From positions 2,914,001 to 2,978,000 of the forward strand of contig JAWNGF010000004.1 of the NCBI GenBank assembly GCA_037039685.1: a stretch of 64,000 nucleotides of DNA. The letters run 5' to 3'. Numbering within the stretch: position 1 is the first letter of the stretch; each line of letters begins with the position of its first letter. Shown one piece after another: positions 1 to 10,617 of the stretch. The notes below the pieces were generated by a model. It made no database searches. It was given only the letters and a program-made list of their open reading frames with translations, and was not told the DNA's origin. Made by a program: the position numbers and the translations under genes. This DNA is from Ceratobasidium sp. AG-K. Taxonomy: Eukaryota > Basidiomycota > Agaricomycetes > Cantharellales > Ceratobasidiaceae.

Positions 1-550
1 TGTTGGGAAGTTGACCAACTACCCCCCCTTCTACAGTGTTACAGTCCTCATATAGACATTCCTCCTTGCAGTAGTCTGAATCAAATTCCAATGTTCCTGC
101 TGCCCAACCAATTTTTGGGTTATGTTTCTTCAGCCATGGAATACCCAGAACCACAGTGTGTTGGCCTAATGGTGCAATATTGCAAGTAATTTCCTCTACA
201 TGATTGTTCATAATGACTTTGAAGGTGCATTCCCTGTCAATTAAACCATTTGCTATTGGTTGTCCATCTATCACCTGGACCCTTCTTGCTGTCTTCTTCT
301 TTTTTGTTGGGATTTTGTGTTTCTTTACATATTTGGAGTTAATGAAGTTTCCCAATGCCCCTGAGTCAATCATGGCCACAGTAATAAGGTTTTTCAGGCT
401 TTCAGTTGTGTTTGGAACGCAAAGCTGGTCTGCATATTTGGTGGAACAAAGATATATTTTGTTTACAGACTGCTTCCAATTTCCTGAGATTACACAATCT
501 AATTCTGACTTTAGGGCGCCTGATGCTCCCCTCAGTTGCTGCCTTTTCCC
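1..550 (-). CDS. Ty3-type pol, protease part (partial, cut by window edge)
   Basis: This is the start of the pol reading frame of the left-hand retroelement. It is open from the gag-pol shift site to the window edge. It carries an aspartic protease core: the active-site motif IDSGA (codons near 356-373) and, downstream, LGIPWLKKHNPKIGW, a form common in Ty3/gypsy proteases of basidiomycetes. The frame lies -1 relative to gag, so the protein would be made by ribosomal frameshifting at 544-550. No internal stop is visible in this piece. Reverse transcriptase, RNase H and integrase would lie to the left of the window. Assignment to Ty3/gypsy is by motif and gene order; confidence in the protease is good. 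Confidence 0.8.
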
Positions 551-1653
551 GACTCCAAATCACTGGTAACAACTTCTTCCAGGGCTGCTATCTGTGTTCG
601 GCAATCCTTAGCAATATGTCCCTTTTTCTGACAACAATAACAGGTGGTTTTGCTTGTGACTGCTGCTACTTCCACCTTAGCCTGGCAAACATCTGGTTTG
701 ATAAAACTGAAGGGAATTTTGGTCGTTGTTCCATCAGCCCATTTGACTTTGGGAGTAAGGAAACTGCATTTGTTCTTGCCAATTGCCTCAATTGTACCCT
801 TCTTGCTACCCTGGGGAGTCACTGTGTAAATCGCCTCTCCCTTCTGATATCTATGCGCTGTCATGCTCATGGTTACCCACTTCTGGGTGCTGCTTGGTGT
901 TGCCCTCTCCAGGGTGTTGGTACCCTTTTTCTCCATGTTTCTTGCAATGAGGGTGGCATCAATCTCCTGGGTCCTGGTAAACAGCTCCTGCAGTGTTGCA
1001 TTGTGGCGATTATAGGCCTGAGATGTTAGCATATCCTTGATGTTGTCCTTGAGCCCCGCATAAAAATTGTCTTTCAGGGTCTGTTCATTGTAGTCTAGGG
1101 GTGCTGACAGAATCCTGAATTGGGTGATGTATTCAACCACTGTTCTGGTCTGGGAAAGTGCCTTGTATTTTTGTCTGTAGACCTCTACTTGTTCTATTTT
1201 GCCAAAAGCTAATTCCCACTCCTGCTGGAAGACATCTAGACTTGTGAAAATGGTTTGGGGTACACCTGCATTGTGTAGGTCTTGGAAGGGGCAAATCCAA
1301 TCAATAGCAGGACCACGTAGGTACAAAATGATAATACAAATCTTCTTTTCATCCAATGCAGTGGCGTAGTGGGAGTCAGCAATGTAATTTGCACAGGAAT
1401 AAGTAAAATCTCTAGCTTTGGCTCCTTGTTTGCTGTTGAATTCCATTAGTTTGGATGCTGCTGATTTCTCTGTTCTTCCACTCCCCAAGATTGAAGATGT
1501 TGGTGCTGCTGTTGCTCCCAACAAGGGTGGTGCAAATCGCATCATGGAGCCCCTCAGTCCTTGTGTAGCTGTTCCTCCCACTAGTGACAACCCTAATTGA
1601 CTGGTTGTTAGGGTGTTGCCCTGAGCTGTAGTTGCTCCACTACCTCCTGACAA
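532..1653 (-). CDS. gag: Retrotransposon Gag (373 aa)
   Basis: Gag polyprotein of the left-hand Ty3-type element. It has a low-complexity N-terminus, a central retrotransposon-gag capsid-like region (about residues 65-220, with a WICPFQDL segment and a helical stretch rich in Gln and Tyr), and one CCHC zinc knuckle near residue 335 (CYCCQKKGHIAKDC). It ends shortly after the knuckle, at a TGA a few codons past the slippery heptamer. The ATG at 1653 is the first in frame after a long leader. Gag would package the element RNA into cytoplasmic particles. The reading frame is intact, unlike those of its neighbours, so this copy may be younger. Confidence 0.85.
   Translation of the reverse strand: MSGGSGATTAQGNTLTTSQLGLSLVGGTATQGLRGSMMRFAPPLLGATAAPTSSILGSGRTEKSAASKLMEFNSKQGAKARDFTYSCANYIADSHYATALDEKKICIIILYLRGPAIDWICPFQDLHNAGVPQTIFTSLDVFQQEWELAFGKIEQVEVYRQKYKALSQTRTVVEYITQFRILSAPLDYNEQTLKDNFYAGLKDNIKDMLTSQAYNRHNATLQELFTRTQEIDATLIARNMEKKGTNTLERATPSSTQKWVTMSMTAHRYQKGEAIYTVTPQGSKKGTIEAIGKNKCSFLTPKVKWADGTTTKIPFSFIKPDVCQAKVEVAAVTSKTTCYCCQKKGHIAKDCRTQIAALEEVVTSDLESGKGSN
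544..550 (-). promoter_or_regulatory. -1 ribosomal frameshift site G GGA AAA
   Basis: On the minus strand the heptamer GGGAAAA sits in the gag frame as G GGA AAA, the canonical X XXY YYZ arrangement, four codons before the gag stop. Slippage by -1 enters the protease frame, which is open beyond it. The same heptamer in the same codon context occurs at 8415-8421 in a different element. Confidence 0.7.
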
Positions 1654-2592
1654 TCGTCAGCTTGATACAATTCCTTGTGCCCAAACAGCGTCCCTTGTTA
1701 TTCAATGTTGATCAATCAATTTGGTGTATAGTTTGCAATTTTGGTCCACAGTTTCCACCAATCAATCAATGCAGACGTTTCCATCATCCCTATTATGTAG
1801 GATCCATTGTTCAACATGTTCCAACCTTTCTGCCATGAGACTATGGCGCAACAACAATTCTTTGGGAATGAAAAGGACTTCCTTTTGAAAATCACCTTCA
1901 CATGTTTCCCACCAAGGGTTGCCCCTGTACTCCCTAATGGCAGGGGACAGTGGTCTGGATTCTGTGTCAAAAGTTTTGTAGGGAGCTGGTTGAGATTGAA
2001 TGGTTGTATCTCCTACTGATCCTTCCTTGTTGCCTTCTTTCCTTGATGGGGGAGGTTCTGAGAAGCGAGTTTGTTGGAGGGGGGTTCCAGGTGGGGGGGG
2101 GGTGCGATGGGGCTTTTGCCCTTAGAGAAGGAGGGTATCATAGAAGTCATTGTGGCTCTGTAGGACTTTGCTGAGTTCAAGCGACTCCTGTTGAACATCA
2201 ACTATAATAAATGCGCTTCCTGGTGCGCTTTGACCAAATATGGCTAGTAGTGTTTGATAGAAACTATATCCCCTGGGTGGAGATGGAATGTATAGGGGGA
2301 ACCTAGTTGATGGTAGGTGCAGTGCAAAGGTCTCAAAGGTCCTTGTTCCAATAGAATATATGAACAGTGCTTCCTGATTAGGTGGCCATGGTTCAGTGAT
2401 ATCAGAGGATAGGGGATGTTGTTGACAGGCTAATGGGTGTGAGCTGCAGTATGCCTCAACATGTAAATGATGCAGGGGAGAGATGGGGGTGTTAGCTGAC
2501 AATGGTGAGGGGTGTGCAAATGCTCAGAGGTGACCCGGTGATGAAAGACCTAGTTCCAACAGCAACAAAGGCTGTATCCATGACAAACGTGT
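1654..2592 (-). other. Untranslated leader of the left retroelement
   Basis: About 940 bases lie between the primer site and the gag ATG. Only short overlapping ORFs are present, and I recognise none. The length and the absence of coding signal fit a 5' leader. Confidence 0.5.
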
Positions 2593-2604
2593 CAAGACTT
2601 ATTC
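2593..2604 (-). promoter_or_regulatory. Self-priming-type primer binding site
   Basis: Three bases after the LTR, the minus-strand sequence GAATAAGTCTTG can pair over 12 bases (one G-U pair) with LTR sequence at 2747-2758. That LTR sequence starts about 31 bases downstream of the LTR TATA box, so it is likely the 5' end of the transcript. This is the Tf1-type arrangement, where the RNA 5' end primes its own reverse transcription. Confidence 0.5.
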
Positions 2605-2607
2605 TAG

Positions 2608-3054
2608 TGTCACGAGCCTAGCCAAACCTTGGAGGCCAGGACTCCACAGGCAGTGAGGATGGGGGTTGGGAAGACGACAAAGGTCAAAATGTATGGCACT
2701 AAGGCCTAAGTGAGTCACACAATGAGTGATGGGGAAAACAACAAGAGAACAAGTCTTGTGGGAGCAAGACTTGTGCCACTGGTATATATACCTTCTACTG
2801 TGGCTATGTACAATAGAGAGCAGGTGACAAAGGGAATGCAAACAAGAAAAAGCAAGAGTCCAAGAGAAGCAAGGACAAGACAAAGGAAACAAGGTAAGTC
2901 CATGGACTCCAAGGAGACAAGGGAACAGACCAGGCAGGCATGTCCCGAGGTCATGGCTTACATAAAGGCGACTATATGCGCCAAGACGAGGAGAACAAGA
3001 CCAAACACGAGGCAAACAGAACAAAGAAAGGAAGAACAAGAAAAGGTCATGACA
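2608..3054 (-). repeat. 5' LTR of the left retroelement (447 bp)
   Basis: The repeat begins TGTCACGAG and ends CATGACA, so it has TG...CA ends with a 5-bp inverted repeat. It contains a TATATATA box (2783-2790) and lies directly upstream, in the minus sense, of the primer site, leader and gag. A diverged relative is at 17852-18280. The target duplication cannot be checked because the other end is outside the window. Confidence 0.7.
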
Positions 3055-3640
3055 CTCTGGTGATTACACACCACATTGCCATGCCCAGTCTCACAATCAT
3101 GTGCTCCAGCCAAAATGCAGGACAACAAAGTGCACCTAGCATCTATCATCAACAGTGTTGAGGACAACCACAGTTGAACTATTCCTGTGCTCAATGTGAT
3201 GCTATGGGAAGCAATTCCCAGAATTCTTCAAGGACAACAAGCCCTAGCAGAAGGAATGGTGAAAATAAACAAGAACCTCAAACACCTGGAGAAAGTGGAG
3301 CAATTTGTTGACTATTGGAACCCACCAGGCAGAGCCTTTGAACAACAGGACCTCATGCATGTGAGGGATGGCCTACATGACACCCTGCAGAAGAACCACA
3401 ACATTGTTCTGAGAACATTGGCAAACCTAATGCACAAAGAACCCCCATGCCCCCTAGACAACTGATTTGCAACCCCCAACCCACACTGGACCAGCAAGCA
3501 TGTGTCCAAGACACCAGTGCTGCCTTGTGGTTCCACATGGCCCAAGTCTTTGGAGAGGTTGGAATACTCCTGCTGTACCTCACCAGAGTGTTTGGGTCAA
3601 GACCTGTTGGTGTACCAATCACACCTCCATGTTGCATTGC
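3055..3640. other. Unassigned spacer with a short open frame
   Basis: The spacer separates the two retroelements. A plus-strand open frame (3199-3465, about 88 aa) has helical, charged composition but no recognisable motif. It may be a gene remnant. I see no RNA gene or promoter. Confidence 0.3.
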
Positions 3641-3645
3641 CAGCA

Positions 3646-4102
3646 TGTTGTAAGCTACTTCTTAATGGCTATGAGACAAGCTGTGAGGGAGAGTGGACGG
3701 CACTAAGACCTAAGGGGCCTCTTGAACTGCAACACACTTAAGTGTCTGTAGGCTCTTAAGGGTAGGGGTGGTTCTAAGTGTCACTCAAAGAGATGTTTGA
3801 CAAGACAAAACAAGCTGGGGTTACCAGGCTTGTTGGTCCTCTATATATATTCACAACATGGCTGAGTCACACAAGGAACAGCCACATGAGTCAAACAGAA
3901 CAGTCAGTCAGGAGTGTCCATATGAGTCATGCTGTATGAACAGACATGACTTGTACCAAGCACAGCCATGTTACACAATGTAACAGATAAACCACAAGAA
4001 GGTAGCAACGCGGCAGGAAAAGAGAAACAAAACATAATAGACACAGCCACAAGATAGGAGGAGGCGTAGACAAGTCCAATGGAGAGAGCAAGGCTTGCGA
4101 CA
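3646..4102 (-). repeat. 3' LTR of the chromodomain Ty3 element (457 bp)
   Basis: It starts TGTTGTAAGC and ends GCTTGCGACA (imperfect 10-bp inverted ends). It contains a TATATATA box (3842-3850) and, about 33 bases downstream in the minus sense, the 12-mer (3805-3816) that complements the primer site. It matches the split LTR at 10432-10617 plus 17443-17713 along its full length. Confidence 0.92.
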
Positions 4103-4104
4103 TT

Positions 4105-4115
4105 ACTCCCCCCTT
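4105..4115 (-). promoter_or_regulatory. Polypurine tract
   Basis: The minus-strand sequence AAGGGGGGAGT lies directly before the 3' LTR, where plus-strand DNA synthesis would be primed. Confidence 0.65.
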
Positions 4116-4147
4116 AAGGTCCTTGAGAGGAACTCAAATGAACCAAC

Positions 4148-4912
4148 CTACTGTGCCCAGCAGTCCTTGTCGACCATCTCCACTAGGGTGTCCAGTTTGT
4201 CCTCCTTCTCCTCTGTCAGATCAATGCGGTTGAACACGGTGTTACCCAGTTTGTCACAGTGCTCCTCCCATTCCTCCCACGTCTTCTCGTCAGTCCAGTC
4301 GGCCTTGGACCAGTCCATAACTTGTTCCTGCTTCTCCACATGTTCCTTCGACCATTGTCGCACGTCCGGCTTGACCTCCTTCCACTGCAACACATCCGCC
4401 TCCTTATCCTGCCACCAGAATGGCTTCCACTCGAACCCCTCCCTCTGATATCTTCCCCGCTCCATCCTCCAGTCCGCCAGGTCCGCCTCAAAGTTCTTGT
4501 CCCAAGTGTCACACCAGCAAGGCCTCAAAGATGGAGGACGGCCTTTGTATCCGGGGACCCATTTGCTGCTATAAGCTCCTTCTTGGCCCCATTTGACCAC
4601 TCCAAGCATGTGTGTTGACAACAGCACAACCTCTGACACCTGGAAGGCTGTGCATCCTTGGCATACAAAGATGTCCTTTTGTTGCAGCTGCATCTGGGTT
4701 GGCCACTTTTTCCCCGCCCATTGGAATTCCCCCAAATCTGAGTGGAGAATGTCGTCAGAAGCGCTGAATTGCATGTGCCCAGGACCTTGCTGGGACCGCT
4801 TAAAGACATAGAGGGCGGCCCCTGCGTCAAGGATGCGCGCCGTGTGAAAGGCTGGTCCTTTGAGGACATGGATGAGGTTGTTGGTAATTGTAGAGCGGGT
4901 GACGGCGGGCAT
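4148..4912 (-). CDS. Extra ORF between pol and the 3' LTR (254 aa, unknown)
   Basis: This is an uninterrupted sense-strand ORF with a proper ATG, placed after the integrase and before the polypurine tract, the position taken by env in retroviruses. I do not recognise it. The protein is rich in Trp, Lys and Glu, with a charged C-terminal half full of spaced Trp residues (for example EWKPFWWQDKEAD, DVLQWKEVKPD, EKTWEEWEEH). There is no signal peptide or membrane segment, so it is not an obvious envelope protein. Its first 388 bases overlap the 3' end of the pol frame in another phase. It is intact while gag and pol of the same element are full of stops. It could be an element-encoded accessory protein or a captured host gene. 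Confidence 0.55.
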   Translation of the reverse strand: MPAVTRSTITNNLIHVLKGPAFHTARILDAGAALYVFKRSQQGPGHMQFSASDDILHSDLGEFQWAGKKWPTQMQLQQKDIFVCQGCTAFQVSEVVLLSTHMLGVVKWGQEGAYSSKWVPGYKGRPPSLRPCWCDTWDKNFEADLADWRMERGRYQREGFEWKPFWWQDKEADVLQWKEVKPDVRQWSKEHVEKQEQVMDWSKADWTDEKTWEEWEEHCDKLGNTVFNRIDLTEEKEDKLDTLVEMVDKDCWAQ

Positions 4913-7900
4913 TGTGAGGAGTAAAAGAGATTAAGGGCATGGAGTGTGTAGAGCGAGTTGGATAATGAGCAAGTTTTGCAAGATGGGTTGTTGGTGTGCT
5001 GAGCCCTTCCTTTTATACTGCGTGATTTGTAATTTGATGGAAGGGGCACTTCTGGGAAATCCTTTTCAAATCTCCTCATGATCCTTCCAAGATGTCCAAA
5101 GTCTTCCACCCATTGTTCTGTGTCTTCCTTTGAATTGTATCCCTTCCACCTGACCCTGTAGAATAATCCATCCTTTGTTTCTTTCCAATCTACAATTCTT
5201 TCCACTTTGTATTGTTCCTCCCCTTCTTTTGTTATAATTGGCAGGGGTCGGGGTTGGTTTCTGTGGAAGCTATTGTCCAGTTTGTAAGGGCTTAGTAGGT
5301 CGCTGTGGAGTACTCGGTGTATTCTCATAGATTTTGGAAGTTCCAATTCGTAAGCATGGCTTGAAATGACTTTCTTGACCTTGAACGGGCCATATTTCTT
5401 GTTGTCCAATTTCTTGTTAGGTCAATCTGTCTTTATATTTTGTCCATAGAGCCAGACCAACTCCCCTTCTGTGTATTTGGGTGCATGTTCAGTTGCAGTT
5501 TTCTCCCTGTGCCATTCCATTGCCGCTTTTGCTTCATCCCAAACTTTCTGCCAATTGTTTGCTTTCGTATTTGCCTCCGGAACTGTTGTTTCTTCCTTTG
5601 AGACATTCCACAGAGGTTCTCTGCCATTTACAATTTTGTAAGGGGTTTTTCCAGTGATTCCGTGCCTCTGGTTGTTGTAACAGAATTCTGCAATTGGTAA
5701 AAGCTTGCTCCAATTGTCCTGACGGTAGTTTATGAAGGTGCGTAACCATGCTTTGATCCATTGGTCTATCCGTTCCGTTATTCCATTGGTTTGAGGGTGG
5801 TATGCTGTGCTGAAGCTTGGAGCTATGTTAATCTTCTTGTATAACGCCTTCAGGAATTTGCTGTTAAACATTGTTCCCCTGTCTGATACAGTGCTTTGGG
5901 GAAAACCATGTAACTTCCATATGTTCTTCAAGAAAAGTTTGGCTAGTTGATCCACTGTTGTTGCTTCCCTACAGGGTATGAAGTGTGCCATACGGGAAAA
6001 TTGGTCCACAACTACCAGTATACTGTTGTTCCCTTCTGACTTTGGTAGTTTGACAATAAAGTCGTATGCAATATCTTCCCATGGTCCCCCAGGAATCTCT
6101 AGGGCCTTGAGGGGTACCTGTGTTTTTTGTGCCTTTTGCTCTCTGACATTGCTTGCACAAATCCACATATTTGTTCATGGAGGATTTGAGTCCCGGCCAG
6201 TAGTATCTTCTTGAGATGAGTTCCAATGTCCTTGCATGCCCCTGGTGACCTGCTATCGGGGAATCATGGTGTGTCCTCATAATTTTCAGCCTGGTATCCT
6301 TGTCTTCTGGAATATAGATTTTTCCGTTGATCCAAAGAAGGCCTTCCTCAAAGGTGTAGTTTCTAATTCCTTGTTGCACTGATCTTGGAAGGTCTTCCTT
6401 TTTCTTGCAGAGTTCTATTATTTGGTTAATGCTTTTGTCTTCTGCTTGAGCTTCCTTGATATCCGCAATGATGTTGAATTTCATTCCGCTGGCAAATCCT
6501 TTGAATTGTTCTTCCCTGATCATGACCTGTTCTGCTGCTGGGACATCGTTGTGATTGCTTCTTCTGGACAGTAGGTCTGGTTTTGTTGACAGGGTTCCCG
6601 GTCAATAAACAATTTCAAAGTTGTAGGATGCAAGGATTTGATGCCATCGAGCGTGTCTTTGGTTGAAGGTTGTGGCTTTCTTCCAGAACTGGAGGTTGCA
6701 ATGATCAGTGTAGACAGTGATTGGATCCCTTGTTCCCTCCAAATGTAGTCGCCAATGCTTTAGTGATTCTATAATTGCCATCAGTTCCTTGTTGTGCACG
6801 TCGTAGTTCATCTGTGCTTGATTGAAAGATTTTGACAAGAACGCAATGGGATGTAGGTAGCCGTCGTCTTGTCTTTGTGAGAGAATTGCTCCCATAGCAA
6901 CGCCACTTGCGTTGGTTTCTAGTATGTAGGGTTTCTCTGGATTAGGATGTCATAGTATTGGCTCCCTGCATATTTCCGTCTTTAGATTATCAAATGCTTC
7001 TTGTTGTTCCGTATCCCATTTCCACTTTTGGACTTTTTTGGTCAGGATGGTCAAGGGCTTAGCTAATCCGCTGAAGTTTGGAATGAATTGCCTGTAGAAG
7101 TTTGCAATTCCTAAGAATGCTTGCACCTGTTTGACTGTTCTCGGCTCCTTCCATTCTTTAATTGCTTTAACCTTCTCTTCCTGCATTGATATGCCCTCTT
7201 TGCTGATGTTGATGCCTGTATACACTAGTTTCTTCACAAAGAATTCGCATTTGGGAAGCTTTGCAAATAGGTTGTTGTCCAGGAGGATTTTGAGAACCTT
7301 TTGTACATCTTCAATGTGTTGGCTCCAATCTTTAGAGAAGATCAATATGTCATCGATGTACACGATGACACAGATATTGATAAGGTCATGGAAGATATGG
7401 TTCATGTATCGTTGAAATGTTGCTGGGGCGTTCCTTAGTCCAAAGGGCATGACAATGTACTTGAATAATCCTTCCTTGGTTCAGAATGCCGTTTTCCATT
7501 CATCACCTTCCTTTATTCTGATGTTGTTGAATCCCATGCATAAGTCTATCTTTGAGAAGATCTTTGCATCCTTGATTTTGTCTAGAGGATCCTCCATAAA
7601 TGGCATAGGAAATCAATCGTCTTTGGTGATCTCGTTCATAGGACCAAAGTGTTGGACCAATCTGAGTTCCCTAGGTCCTTCTGGGTTCTTGGTATCTTGC
7701 CCTTTTTTGACAAAGAGAGTTGCTGCAGCTACTGGTGATTTGCTTGGACGGATCTTTCCGGTGGCTAATTCTTCATCAAGGTACCTTCTAAGGGCAATAG
7801 ATTCTGCAGGAGATAGGGGGATGGGCCTAGCTGGTTTAGGAAGTTCTGCTCCTTCTACCAAGTCAATGGAACAGTCGTAGGGTTGATGGTCTGGAATACG

Positions 7901-8421
7901 TTTGAATTTTTCTTCACTGAAGACTTCTGCAAAGTCTTTGAATTCTTCCAGTATGTCTTCTATTTTGGCAATTCTTCTGACAATAGGGTCTGGTCGCCAT
8001 GAGATAGTTTTTGAGTGCCAATCAATGACAGGGTTGGCTTCTTCTAGCCATCCTAGTCCCAAGATTATGTCTGTTTCTCCTGTCGGCATTGCAAAGAAAC
8101 TTTGTCAGAATTCCTTTCCTTGAGGTCAAATTTTAGATCTGCCTTGAAACGTATTTGGTGTGTAAGTTCCTTCCCTTGGATTCCAATAACTTTTTGTGGA
8201 GTTGGGAGTTCCTTTAGTATAATGTTGTTTCTTCTGGCCCAAGTGATGTCGATGAGGTTTTTTGGGGCTCCTGAATCAATGAGGGTGGCTACAGGTTCTG
8301 TGATTCCAGTAATGTTGGTGTAAACAATTGTTGATTTACCAGTTGCTCTAAGGTACATTGTATCCATTACTGGTTCCTTGGTCTCTCCACACACAGTTAG
8401 AGGGAGACCCTGTCTTTTCCC
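4525..8421 (-). pseudogene. pol: Degraded pol: protease, RT, RNase H, chromodomain integrase
   Basis: The domains are in order. The protease (8065-8394) has LIDSGAPKNLID. The reverse transcriptase (about 6950-7890) has VYIDDILIFS and FGLRNAPATFQ. RNase H (about 6602-6930) has NASGVAMGAILSQ. The integrase (about 5425-6523) has a histidine/cysteine zinc region (THHDSPIAGHQGH, CKQC) and a core with VSDRGTMF and TAYHPQTNG. The C-terminal chromodomain (about 5025-5210) has YKVERIVDW and FYRVRWKGYN. In-frame TGA codons are at 7613, 7481, 6950, 6602 and 5422, and frameshifts lie near 8105-8130 and 6140. The chromodomain marks it as a chromovirus, whose integrase would target modified chromatin. Confidence 0.9.
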
Positions 8422-10409
8422 GATTCTGGTTCATCCTCAATTTTTCCTTCTTGTCCTTTTAGCCCTGGTTCTTCCTTCTTCCACTCCTTTTCTGGACATT
8501 TTGCTAGCATGTGTTTATCTGATCCACATTTCAGGCATCTTTTGGAAGAGATCCTTCCTTTGTAAATGTTGTCAGGGAGCCTTTTCATGGAACTGGATGA
8601 TGGAGCTATTGTTTTTCTTCCCGTGGTATTCCTGATTGCCTGTAGCTTTTGATCAATGGAGATTGCAATTGAGATCCATTGGTCCAGAGATAGCTCCTGC
8701 TCCATTCCATCTTCATTAATTAGGGTTAACTCAAATCAGGCCAGCTCGGTCTTTACATCAGGCTTCAGCCCTTCCTTGAATTGGTTGATCAGAGCTTCCT
8801 GTCCCCAGTTCACGTTGACCAATAAATATTGGAATTCAGAAGCATAGTTTGCTACTGAATTGTTCTGCTTGCATTTACGGATATTGGCTTTGGCCTTTGC
8901 TTTCTTGTTTGGGTCGCTGAATTGTTCCATGAAATGGGCATTGAAGCTGTCCCATGAGGCTAGGTTTTCGTTATTCCCTCCCTGGTTTAGTGATTGTAGC
9001 AATACTTGTGCCCAATGAGTAGCTGCCTTGTTCTCGGATTTGAAGTTGGCAAGTGCTTCACAGATCCGTTCTTCATGTGAATTGTACTGATTGCCTAATT
9101 GGACGAAATAGCTTTCCATCTGTGTGATGAACATTTCAGCTCCTTCCCCCTTTTTTCCGTCAAAGGGTTCTGGTCGTGTGACTTTAGGACGGCGAGATCC
9201 TCCGCCAGTGTTAGGATTTTCAGTGAGGCATTGGAGCCTTTGTTCTAATTTGTCAGTTTGGGTTGATTTGGCTTCTGGATGTGATGGGGAATTTGATCGC
9301 CGAGATGGGTTTTCAGCATGTAATGATGCTTTGTCCATTTCTTCTCAAAGATTGTTGATAGCTTCTTGTATTGTGGTGATTCGCATAGTATTGGCAGTTC
9401 CTTCTTGTTGCAGGTTCTCCAAGCCTTGTGTTACTTCTTCATTCCATTTGAGTTGTCCTTGCCTGGTGGTGTTGAGTTCTTTGCGTACATTGTTTACAAG
9501 TCCTTGCATGTTTGTAACTTTGTTTTGGAGTTGGGTGACGTCTTGTCCAACTAGGAAGGTGTTATGTTTGCTGTTCCTTGCGGCGTTGAGAATGTTTGTG
9601 AGAGTGGTTTCCAGGGTGTTGATGGAATTATTAAAGATTTGTTGGTTGTTTGCTAGGACTTGGGTGGCTTGTTCTAGACCACTTAGTCTTTGGTCAACCG
9701 TGACTCTCATTCCATCAATGATCCTGATGAGTGCGTTGTGCCTTCCTTCATGAAGATGGTCCAGATTGTCTAGGTTGCTGATTACTGTTCTATTGCTGGA
9801 ACTTGAACTGGAGCTTGAGCTTCCTGGATTGCCTGGGTTTTTGACACCTGATTGTTGAGGGATCAACTGTTGGGAGTACCCTTGTGGAACGTAAGGTGGT
9901 GCCGGAATCACAGGAGTCACTGCTTGAGAATTCATTGGGATTGGTCCTGCATTGGTAATGGTTCCCCCAATTTGGGGAACTTGAGGAGCATTGGGGATGT
10001 GTGGTGTGGGAGGAGGTCTAATAGGAACAAGAGACACGCCTCCATGAGCTTCAGGTTGGGGCAAGAAAAACTGTCTTCTGGGTCCCATGGGCCATAGTGG
10101 GCGCAAGGACCCAGGACTTGCGTTAGAGATAGGAATTTGAATTGTGGCTGGTGTGGGATCATAGGTAATATCCCCTGGTTCCCGATTGACAATTGTAGAC
10201 TCTTCTTGAATGACCAATGTGTTTTTGGCATCAAATGTTCTGGGCATAGAAGCTTGACTCTGTGGACGAGACCTTGCTGGTCCTCCGGCCCGTGCTTGTG
10301 CAATATCTTGTTCATTGAGACAACTTGTGGGTCTTGCAGCCCTACTGGGTCCTCTCCTTGTTGGCAGTGGCGATGAGAGGCGTGATCCAGCGTCCTCCTG
10401 GATGGACAT
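8397..10409 (-). pseudogene. gag: Degraded gag of the chromodomain Ty3 element
   Basis: A single frame of about 670 codons from the ATG at 10409 is broken by TGA at 9345 and 8736. The N-terminal third is Pro/Ser-rich. Around codons 200-350 it is a predicted coiled coil (repeated hydrophobic/Asn-Gln heptads such as VTNMQGLVNNVRKEL). The capsid-like region follows (9338-8736: KVTRPEPFDGKK, MESYFVQLG, HFMEQFSDPNKKAKA). A CCHC zinc knuckle, CLKCGSDKHMLAKC, lies near 8520. It ends at the -1 shift site. The ATG is 23 bases after the primer site, so this element has almost no leader, unlike the left-hand one. Confidence 0.88.
8415..8421 (-). promoter_or_regulatory. -1 ribosomal frameshift site G GGA AAA
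   Basis: GGGAAAA occurs in the gag frame as G GGA AAA, encoding the Gly-Lys of ESGKDR, six codons before the gag TAA at 8397. The protease frame is -1 relative to gag. Codon context and position match the site at 544-550 in the other element. Confidence 0.7.
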
Positions 10410-10417
10410 GTTTGTTA

Positions 10418-10429
10418 AGCTTGTTTTGT
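10418..10429 (-). promoter_or_regulatory. Self-priming-type primer binding site
   Basis: Two bases after the LTR, the minus-strand 12-mer ACAAAACAAGCT is the perfect complement of AGCTTGTTTTGT in the LTR (10591-10602 in this copy, 3805-3816 in the other). That LTR sequence lies about 33 bases downstream of the TATA box, where transcription should start. No tRNA-like TGG start is present. This matches the Tf1/sushi self-priming design. Confidence 0.65.
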
Positions 10430-10431
10430 AA

Positions 10432-10617
10432 TGTTGTAAGCTACTTCTTAATGGCTATGAGACAAGCCGTGAGGGAGAGTGGACGGCACTAAGACCTAAG
10501 GGACCTCTTGAACTGCAACACACTTAAGTGTCTGTAGGCTCTTAAGGGTAGGGGTGGTTCTAAGTGTCACTCAAAGAGATGTTTGACAACACAAAACAAG
10601 CTGGGGTTACCAGGCTT
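10432..10617 (-). repeat. 5' LTR of the Ty3 element, part 1 (after the insertion, in transcription order)
   Basis: These 186 bases match 3646-3831 of the other LTR. The LTR stops at CTT (10615-10617), where the CACTA element begins, and resumes at 17443. The part here carries the putative transcription start (10602) but no TATA box. Confidence 0.92.
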
